Below, one piece after another: positions 56,136 through 64,000 of a stretch of DNA of 64,000 nt. A program made the position numbers and the translations under genes. A model generated the notes under the pieces. The model was given only the letters and a program-made list of their open reading frames with translations. It searched no databases and was not told the DNA's origin. Position 1 is the first letter of the stretch. Each line of letters opens with the position of its first letter. This DNA comes from Chrysophaeum taylorii (lineage: Eukaryota; Sar; Pelagophyceae; Pelagomonadales; Pelagomonadaceae). The DNA is taken from the NCBI GenBank assembly GCA_029834535.1, contig JAQMWT010000330.1:124001-188000 (forward strand), in the 5' to 3' direction.

Positions 56136-57805
56136 ATGACGATGATGCTCAACAAGGCGGCTTTGGTCGTCGCCATAGCGGCCGCCGAGATCACGCACGA
56201 TCAGGCCGTGTGCATCATGGAGGGCAAGAAGGTCGCCTTCTTCGGCGATTCTGTGACGCGCTTCTGCTACTTTGGGTTTAATTATTGGCTCGAAACCGGC
56301 ACGCTCCCCGACGACGAGAACATCTGGGACGGCGAGGAGTGGGGTTTGTTTGACGAGGACCGCGACGACTGTTGCACGCGAACCACGTGGTGAGTGAGTA
56401 AGCAAGCGAGCAACACAGAGAGTCAATCGCTCGCGCGCGCAGGACGGACTACTACCTCGAGAGCTCGCAGACCAAGCACCGCCAATATTTCAAGAAGTCA
56501 GATTTTGGGTCGACGTTCTCGTCGCAGCCCTACACCGAATTCTATTTTATCCAAGACGTGTACTACGACGACGACGAGACGGACGGCGAGCCGTCGATCG
56601 AGTCGATCGGCAACGCCGTCAAGGACTACGATTATATCGTTTACAATTGCGGCTGGTGGAACCTCAAGGACAAGGACAACGGTTACTGCGGCGAGGACTG
56701 GGACAGTGGGTGTCAGTCGCGCTACGAGACAATGTGGGACGGCCTCGCGTCGACGATGTTTTCGGGCGAAGCGACCGCCGTCTACCGCGGCTCGACGTGC
56801 TGCGGCGAGGACGAAGACGTCTGGATCGACGCCATCCAGGACCAGAACGACGCGGCCAAGACATTGATCGAGGCTGCCGGTGGCTCGTTTGTCGACGTTT
56901 TCGACCTCTATGGCTACGACGAGATCCTCGACCGCTCGGCGACGTTTGACGAGACGCACGCGAACAGCGAGAACTGCCTCGCTATCAATAAAATGATCCT
57001 CCAAGCCCTCGACCTGGCCGCCAACGGTGGCGCCTGCACTACGGGGTCGTCGTCTTCCTCCGCGCCCACCCATTCACCTACCTACCCACCCTCGGTCGGG
57101 ATGTCGATGCCGCCGACTCGAGGCGCGGGCGTTCCAACGGAAACCTGCGTCGACGACGCCGCCTGGTATAAGAACCTCGAACCTTCAAAGACGTGCGACT
57201 GGGTCGACAACTTGCTCCCCACGCGGTGCCAGGTCAAGGGCTGGGACGGGCACTTCGCATATGAGGCCTGCCGAGCGAGTTGTGACACGTGCGTCGGCCT
57301 ATGCGCGGGCGACGACTCCGACGCGTGGATGCAGTCCACCAACGTCGAGAAGGACTGCGAATGGGCCGCCGACGTGTACCCGGCGCGCTGCTCGCGCATA
57401 TCGGCCAACGGCACCTTTGGATTCGAGGCGTGCCCCTACGCCTGCCGGACCTGCGTCCAAGATGCCTGTGCCGACTCGACGACCTGGCACATGAACGCGA
57501 GCACCTCGCGAGACTGCGACTGGGTCGCGAGGTCCTCGGGCGTGCGCTGCGGCAAAGAAGGCGTCGACAGCGGCGAGTCGGTCCTCGCCTTTGTCGGGTG
57601 CCCCGACGCCTGCCGCGTCTGCCCGGGCTTCCAAAGCGGCGGCGGCGAATGCGAGGACGACGCGGATTGGCATAAAACAGGAGAGCCTAGCTCGGACTGC
57701 GCTTGGGTCGCGAACAACTCCCCCCGATGCCGTGCCAAGGGCACAACCGGGGACGAGTCAACCTATGCTTTCGAGAGCTGCCGGGTTGCGTGCAACACCT
57801 GCTAG
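56136..57805 (+). CDS. Secreted SGNH / PC-esterase-like protein with C-terminal cysteine-rich repeats
   Basis: Exons 56136-56389 and 56443-57805 (53-bp intron, gtgagt...gcgcag, frame kept) give 538 aa. There is a signal peptide (NKAALVVAIAAAEIT). KKVAFFGDSVTRFCYFGFNY carries the GDS nucleophile (Ser39), YDYIVYNCGWWNLKD is the middle strand, and FDETHANSENCLAINKMI near residue 254 has the D-x-x-H pair, as in the PC-esterase/TBL-PMR5 group that O-acylates or deacylates cell-wall glycans. After a Ser/Thr/Pro linker come four to five repeats with the pattern W-x(6-8)-C-x-WV...RC...(Y/F)xxC..AC..C (for example CDWVDNLLPTRCQVKGW; CEWAADVYPARC), probably disulfide-stabilised binding modules. A role at the cell surface or wall is inferred. 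Confidence 0.82.
56390..56442 (+). other. Intron of the PC-esterase-like gene (53 bp)
   Basis: Donor acgtg|gtgagtgag and acceptor cgcgcgcag|gacgg. The join yields TTWTDYYLESS. Confidence 0.85.
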
Positions 57806-58281
57806 CTCGCCGCTGTTTCAAAAGCTTCATCGAGACTATTTCGGCAACCATCCTCCCCACTACAAATGCGGCGCTTGTTTTGCCTCCGCGAACTATCTTC
57901 CCTCGCTCGAATAGAATCTGATTCTTTCGAAATCATAATCCATGCAATCATTATTGCGCGTCGGTGGACGAGAAAAAAAGGGATAGAGGGAAGGAAACGA
58001 TCTACATTATGTTGTTGTTGTTGTTGTTGTTGTTTATTCGATGCCGACTTTGTTGTTGCGACCGACTGGTATCGCTCGTCCGCATCGTCGAAATGGACGT
58101 TTTGGCGACCATACCGACCACAAGCGATAGACCTCTTCATCATAAAGACCACACACGCGGTTTGTTGTTGAAGTACTGACGCCATCGCAATAATTGCACG
58201 GACAGGATACATCCGTACTACGATATCCCAGAGGGTGGTGGCACGCGATGGGCACGACGTGAACCATTGCACACAAAGAAT
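57806..58281. other. Intergenic region
   Basis: (GTT)n lies at 58011-58032. No supported gene; the ORFs on both strands are short or shadows of the next gene. Confidence 0.4.
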
Positions 58282-61200
58282 ATGGGGGTGGTCGGAAGAC
58301 TGCTGCTGCTTCGCGACCGCGCGGCAAATAATGGTAAAAAAACGAAAGGAGAGTCGGCAGCGCCGCCGCTCCTCAAACGATCGCGACTGAAGCTGTACAC
58401 AGAATACAAGGAGAGGCGGCAGCGCGAAAAGATGGAGAGGCTCAAATACGACGCGCTCCTGCACGAGCGGCTGGCGCAGGAGGCGGAAGTGGATTTGATG
58501 CAGGCCGAGGAGAAGCTGAGCTGGGACGCGTACGAGCTCTCGAGTCGGAACCGAGCGAGGCTCGCGCGAAGGCACGAGGAGGCCGAGCGCGAGAACAAGG
58601 AGCAACTGATTGCCAAGGTCAAGGCGGACATCTTGCAGAAGGAGGAGGGGTTCACGTTCCATAATGGCGTGTTGAAGGAGTTTATGCGGTGGAGAGACTC
58701 GCCAGCGCTCTCGATATACTTCGAGGGCCACAAGGGCGAAGTGTACGCGTTCAAGGTGTCCGACGCCTTCGACTGCGTACTGTCGGCGTCCGCAGACACA
58801 ACCCTCAGGCTTTGGGACTTGAGTACTGGCAAGTGCATTCGCGGATTGGAGGGCCACGGGAAGGCAGTTCGTGACTGCGATCTCTCGCCGGGCTTTTCGC
58901 TTGTCGAAAGCAAGGGTTTGGCCGTCTCGGGCTCGAGCGACAAGACGGTCCGCATCTGGGATATGCGTCGCGGTGTGGTGCGCAAAGAGCTGAGAGCGCA
59001 CACGGCCGTTGTGTACGCGTCGCAGTTTTCGCCCGACGGCCGCCACGTCTGCTCGGCGAGCGCCGATCGCACGGTCCGGCTCTGGCACGCGCTCCAAGGC
59101 TACCTCGTTTTCGTCTTCGAGGGCCACGCCTCGCCCGTTGTTTCGGCGGCATTCTCGAGCTCGGGTCGCTACGTGGTGTCAGCATCCGATTATGGCGAGC
59201 GCGCGATCAAGCTCTGGACCGCCGACGTCCCGGAAACCGCGAGCGTGACGCCAATGGCCTGGCGCGTGCAGTGGACGCGATCCGGGCTCGTCAAGCGAAT
59301 GACGCTCATCAAAGACCCGCCAAAGTCCCTGCTCAACGATCCGAGGTTCCTCGACCAGTCGTTCAAGAAGGACCGTATCGACCCGTGGAGAGCGATCTCG
59401 GACGGCGAAGACGAGGTTACTCCGGAAGAACGAGCTGCTGCTGCTGCCGCCGCCGCCAAGGTCGCGCGCCGCGAGAATAACAAAGTCAGCAATCCCCAAG
59501 ACGAGGATGACGAAGAGGAGGAGATGGTCCCCATCCCCGACGCGCCCGAAGCCGCCGGCTTTTCTCTTAGCGTCGTGTCCCTCGACCGGTTCGGGCGAGA
59601 AACGAGAGCCGAGTCGTACTACGACCGCATCGCACTACGCATCGTGCTCTGCGGTGTCGAAAGGATAGGCCAATTTTTTGTCGCGGTCTACAAGAAGCGC
59701 CGCATGCACGACAGTTTCTCGACCGAGTCGGGCGCGCGGTGCGGGGCGTTCGAGCGCAGCGTCCCGTTCGGAACGCGACTCACGTGTGGCGGTGCCGCCG
59801 CCGTGACCTCCGACAAGCGCTTTTCGCCGACGTCGCACGTTGCGGTGCGATGGACGGCACCCGCCTGCGGCACAGGGACCGTGGTAGTGCGTGCGACGGT
59901 GATGACGGCCGGCGAGCGCCCGGACGTCGCGAGGCTCTCGTACACGCTGCGCGAGGTCTCGCCGCCACCTCAAACGACGACCGCCGGAGTGCTGGATGCC
60001 GAGAGAGACAACGAAAACAACAATATGTTCGGATTCAAAGCCTCAGTCCTTCATCAGATATTCATCGAGCTCGTACGCAACCGACACTTTGCCGAGGCGG
60101 CGAACATGCTCGACGTGGGCGCGCGGCTCAAGGTCCGCGGTGGCGACAATAAAAACGAAGTTAATGCTGCTGCCTTGTTCTTTCGCGGCCGGGACAAGGT
60201 CATGGCCGAGGTCAAGACATACATGGCAAACGGCATCTCGATCGTCAAGGACGCCAAGGACCTCGAGCCGGGCAAGAGCATAAGTGTCGTGTTGCACGGC
60301 AGACCCTTCGAGGCGCCTCCCAACGAGCCGCTGGGTGAGGCGCCAGGCGACGAGTGGGACGACTTGACGCCCCTCGATCCCCAGACAGCGAAGAGCGAGC
60401 TAATGCTCATCGCGCGCCTAAGGAAAGCGCGTTACGCTTGTGCTGAAGAGGTCCGAACGTTGCCGAGCAACGAGTGCACCGACGACGAGCAGCTGCCATC
60501 GTCGCCCGTGCAGCCGACGTCTATGATCGCCGACGGCAAGTTTGGCGGCACGCTCCCGCATCTGCGGATGCCGTTACCGGCCGCGTACCCGCGGAGTCTG
60601 TTGAGCCCGCCGCGCCGCTCGTCGGATGCCTCGCCTCCCAAGGAACTTTTGAGGGCGCCGCCATACTACAAAGCGCTTGCTTCGTGGGTACCGAGGTTCG
60701 GCGCCAGACGCGATCGCGAGGCACTAGCGCAACTACAGAAGTTTTCCGCGATTGCCGAGACCGAAGCGAGACGCGAGTCAACCAAGCGGCGCACCGCCAG
60801 CGTCACGCTACCGGGCTTCGAAATTATCGCGTCTGATCTCGCGATCCCGCGGCAAGTACGCGCTTCGGCGGCGGCCGCAGGTGTTGGCGAGGTGGTACCC
60901 GACTCGCCGACCCTGCGCGACGTCCAGGCGCTCGGAGAAACTTCCAATATCACGCCGCAATCCGAGTTGCTTCCGGACGGCTCGTCGGAAGCAACAACAA
61001 CAACAACAACAACAACAATGGGGCTCCGACGACGGCGAAACATGAGTTTCCCGACGTTACCCGGATTTGCGGTCAAGGCTACGTCCAAGATCGCCAAGAA
61101 GCAGGCCAAAGAGCTGCAGCGCGCGCGCGTCACATCAGGGTGCCTTCGGACGTTTTGGGTAGCGACCCCGAGCAACGGCAAGGCGCACCATCACACCATA

Positions 61201-63439
61201 AACCAAGTCGCATGGTCTCTCGACGAGATGCGAATTGCTTCGTGCTCCACCGACAAGACCGTGAGGCTGTGGACGCCGCAGACTGGACGGCTTGTGCAGA
61301 CGCTCGACGGGCATGATGACGCCGTGCTCGGTGTCGCCTTCAGCGAGGACGGTCTCCGATTGGTGTCCTGCGGCATGGACAACGTCATCCTGCTCTGGAA
61401 CGTCGTCAGCGGCGACGTCGTCCGCAAGTTCCGGGGCCACGACGACGCCGTTTTCCGCTGCGTTTTGCTGCGCAACGCCTCGGCAATGCTCTCGTGCAGC
61501 AGCGACAAGACCCTCAAATCCTGGTTCCTCACGCCCAACCGCCCGGACGCACCACCGCGTTGCGTCGCCCACGACGGCGGCCAGACAGCCGCAGTCGTCT
61601 CGTGGCGCGCGCCGCCCGCCTACAACGAGGAAATTACCGCCTACAAAATCCAGTACCGCGTCGGTCTGCGCGAGCCTTTTGCCCACGAGACGACCGTGGA
61701 CGGCACCACCTTCAAGAAAAAAATCGAGAATCTCCTGCCTGGCCAGCACTACCAGTCCGTCTTGTTGTTGTCGTCGTCGTTGTTGGTCTTGTATTCGATG
61801 GATGATGATGATGTTCCCGCTTCCCCGCAGATTTCGCGTGTGCGCCGTGAACCGCATGGGCCAGGGCGAGTGGTGCGCCCCCAGCAAGCAGCATCTTACG
61901 CGCGCCGGCTTGCCCCCCCAGCTCGCGCAGCCAATCGTTCTCCGGAGAAGGTCGACGCCGACCTCGGTGTCGATGTGCTGGCGCGCGTCGACGGCCACGG
62001 CGCAAGGCACCGCCATCTACGAGTTCCATGTCGAGGGTGAGGGAATGGGCATGGCTTTTGGCGAAGGCCCGTCGAGGACTGTCGACTGGCGAGATGCCGC
62101 TACATTTGCTCTCCAAGTCGAGCCCGAGCTCGAGGCACAAGTCGCCGAGGAAGCCGACGTCTGGCGCCGCACTGGCCCCGCATCGCGGGGCAAGTGTTCT
62201 CCCGTTGTCGACGCCACCAACAACAACGTGCTTTTTCTGGAGAAAAACAGCGCCACCGCGAGACGCTCGATGCACAGGCGAGTGAGAGCGCGCAAGAGAG
62301 AAAAGGAGAAGGTGGCGGAACGCGCGCGGCGACAACAAGCAAAACGCTTGGCTGCGATGGGTCATCGCTGCGTGTTGATGGCCTTCGAGTTCTCCGATCT
62401 CAAACCAGGCTACGAGTGGCGGTTCCGAGTGAGGGCCGTCTCGGCGGTCGGCGAGGGTCCGTTCTCGCCGCCGACATACTCGGTAGCGACGCCGCCCGCC
62501 GTGCCCGATCGACCCTCGCCGCCGACGGGCGTCGCCGTCTCCATGACGACGATCCAGGTGTCCTGGACGACGCCCAGGGCGAGTGGTTCGGCCGTCGAGC
62601 GCTTCGAACTAGAAGATGGGGACAATAAACGGGCGAGTTTCGGGCGCCGGGTGAGCACGACGAGCATCGACGAACTCAAGCCAGGAAGGCGCTACACGTT
62701 CCGCGTCCGCGCGTGGAATGCCGTCGGCTCGAGTGCATGGTCCGCCTGGTGTGACCCCGTCGTCACGCTCACCGGCGTGCCAGACACCCCCGCGCGACCG
62801 GTCGTCGTCGAAGCGACCATCACCTCGCTCGCCCTCGTCGTTGCAAAGCCCGAAAACGCGGGCAAAATCCTCTCGCACCTTGTCTTCGAGCGCCGCGAAC
62901 TCAGACCAGGCGGCGTCAAGTCCGAGTGGGCCTCCCCGGTGTCCGTCGCGCCGCCGCCCGGGCCGCCGGGCCTCGACTGCCGCGTTCTAATAGACCACCT
63001 CCACCCCGACACCGTCTACCAAGTGCGCTGCGCTGCTGCCAACGCTAACGGCGTGTCGGCTTGGTCGCTTCCTTCGCTCCGGGGCCGCACGCTTCCCGCG
63101 CGACCACCGACAGCGCCCGCTGACCCCCGCCCCGCCGCGCGGTTCGCAACGTTCTGCGATCTCGTTTGGACTGGCGCCGATCCCCGCGGGGCGGCCGTCA
63201 CCGGCCACCTCCTTCACCTCAAGCGCCTCCGTCGCGCCCACACGCACTTCCCAGACCGGCCGGCCGACGCCGATGGTACGCTCAGCCATATCGATGTTGG
63301 CTACCTGCCTCGCTATCGGGTCGACAATCTCGAGCCCCCACCCATCGCATACATCTTTCGCGTTGCGGCCATCAATTCCGTCGCACAAGGACCCTTCTCC
63401 TACTGGTCCCTCCCCTTCTCCTGCGCGGACCCGTCCTGA
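58282..63439 (+). CDS. Large scaffold protein: coiled coil, WD40 repeats, FN3 domains
   Basis: Exons 58282-61754 and 61831-63439 (76-bp intron) give about 1693 aa. Residues about 30-120 are a charged coiled coil. WD40 repeats follow at about 145-310 (CVLSASADTTLRLWDLSTG; LAVSGSSDKTVRIWDMRRG; HVCSASADRTVRLWHALQG). After a roughly 650-residue middle part, more repeats lie at about 965-1085 (RIASCSTDKTVRLWTPQTG; DVVRKFRGHDDAVFRC). FN3-type modules follow: the splice joins LLPGQHYQ to FRVCAVNRMGQGEWC, then LKPGYEWRFRVRAVSAVGEG, LKPGRRYTFRVRAWNAVGSS and YIFRVAAINSVAQGPFSY. No enzyme domain is visible. An assembly role, perhaps cytoskeletal or ciliary, is a guess. The start could be upstream if 5' exons exist. 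Confidence 0.85.
61755..61830 (+). other. Intron of the WD40/FN3 gene (76 bp)
   Basis: Donor ctacca|gtccgt and acceptor ccccgcag|atttcg. It contains (GTT/GTC)n and (ATG)n runs. The splice restores the F-x-V-x-A-x-N-x-x-G FN3 signature. Confidence 0.85.
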
Positions 63440-64000
63440 CAGTGCGAACCTTGTCGTCGAGTCCGACGGTAATTCGAAATTCCCGTCGCTTCTCAGGCTG
63501 GCGGCTTCTTAGACCGGTTCTCTACATCTGTACAAAAAAGCAAAGTGGGGCAAAAATCAGCACCTGAAAAATACCCAAATGTTCCCTCCCCACTTTGGTG
63601 GAGCATTCTCTAGTTACTAAAATACCGGTATGAAAGGTCAGGGTTTAGTTTTAGTACTTCAGTACATGTTTTAAACCGGTTTAAAACCGGATTTAACTTG
63701 GATTTTACCGGTTTAAACATCTTCTTGGTGGCTCAACTCGGGGTTAGCACGAAGAGTGTACATGGTGAGTGAGCTGACGTGGCGGTTCGAAACCTGAACC
63801 CCCCAAATTCGTGCGTCGTTTTTTACCGGAAAATAAAACGAAAAAACCTACCTATGTAAAAAAACCAAGAGGAGGTATGATAAAGAAAATGGCAAGAAAG
63901 TTGGGGACCAAAAGTTGTACCAAAAGTACCAAAAATCAGCACTCATTTTTTTGGCCCACTTTGGCTTTTGGCCCACTTTTGCTCTGAAGAGAACGGGCCT
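63440..64000. other. AT-rich non-coding right edge with palindromic motifs
   Basis: No ORF is supported. TTTAAACCGGTTTAAAACCG at about 63669-63688 is palindrome-rich (AAACCGGTTT), with a further TTTACCGGTTTAAA at about 63702-63715. CAAAAATCAGCAC occurs at 63550 and 63929, and CCCACTTTGG-type sequence occurs near 63590 and 63955. It may be the edge of another repeat element continuing off the window. Confidence 0.5.

Overview
This window looks like nuclear DNA of a photosynthetic protist, most likely an alga with a complex (secondary) plastid such as a pelagophyte-type stramenopile; a haptophyte is possible. The reasons are spliced genes with very short GT-AG introns (44, 46, 53, 56, 76 and 80 bp can be placed), GC-rich coding sequence, genes packed on both strands with overlapping ends, eukaryote-only families (Sec1/Munc18, exosome RRP41, RRM proteins, a receptor-type membrane protein), plant-type chlorophyll-breakdown enzymes with N-terminal signal-like segments, and LINE and Helitron transposons. 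The organism is inferred from gene content only.

Layout. 1-6.5 kb is transposon territory: the 3' part of a minus-strand LINE-type reverse transcriptase gene that runs off the left edge, a (CTGT/CT)n microsatellite, a Helitron helicase remnant, and a nest of LINE copies inserted into that Helitron. 7-11.9 kb is a three-exon receptor-like membrane protein. 12-18.1 kb holds an RRM protein, a FOXRED1-like FAD oxidoreductase, a bacterial-type solute-binding protein and an HTTM-type membrane protein. 18.1-28.5 kb is the most interesting block: an alpha/beta-hydrolase fused to a red chlorophyll catabolite reductase (RCCR) domain, a secreted FAD monooxygenase, an unknown protein, a stand-alone RCCR/bilin-reductase-like protein, a second alpha/beta-hydrolase, a degenerate DJ-1/PfpI protein and a pheophorbide a oxygenase-type Rieske protein. 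28.6-33.2 kb holds a LON-domain protein, a small spliced ORF, RRP41, a four-TM Orai-like protein and an SGNH hydrolase. 33.1-42 kb has two divergent paralogs of an unrecognised family flanking a very large repeat-rich membrane protein. 42.4-46.4 kb has a secreted protein, an unknown protein and a FABP-like protein. 46.4-51.9 kb is gene-poor. 51.9-63.4 kb holds an alpha/beta-hydrolase, a second Helitron copy, a Sec1/Munc18 protein, a secreted PC-esterase with cysteine-rich repeats and a WD40/FN3 scaffold protein. The right edge is AT-rich and non-coding.

How the parts fit. RCCR and pheophorbide a oxygenase (PaO) act consecutively in the plant PaO/phyllobilin route of chlorophyll breakdown, and chlorophyllase (an alpha/beta-hydrolase) acts upstream. 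Two RCCR-type genes, a PaO-type gene and two hydrolases within about 10.5 kb suggest a chlorophyll-catabolism cluster, with one step pair fused into a single protein. The two Helitron copies serve as filled and empty sites: the left one carries LINE insertions at TGTCT/AGACA and GACA-repeat sites that are intact in the right one, which points to a LINE with a restriction-like endonuclease that prefers GACA microsatellites.
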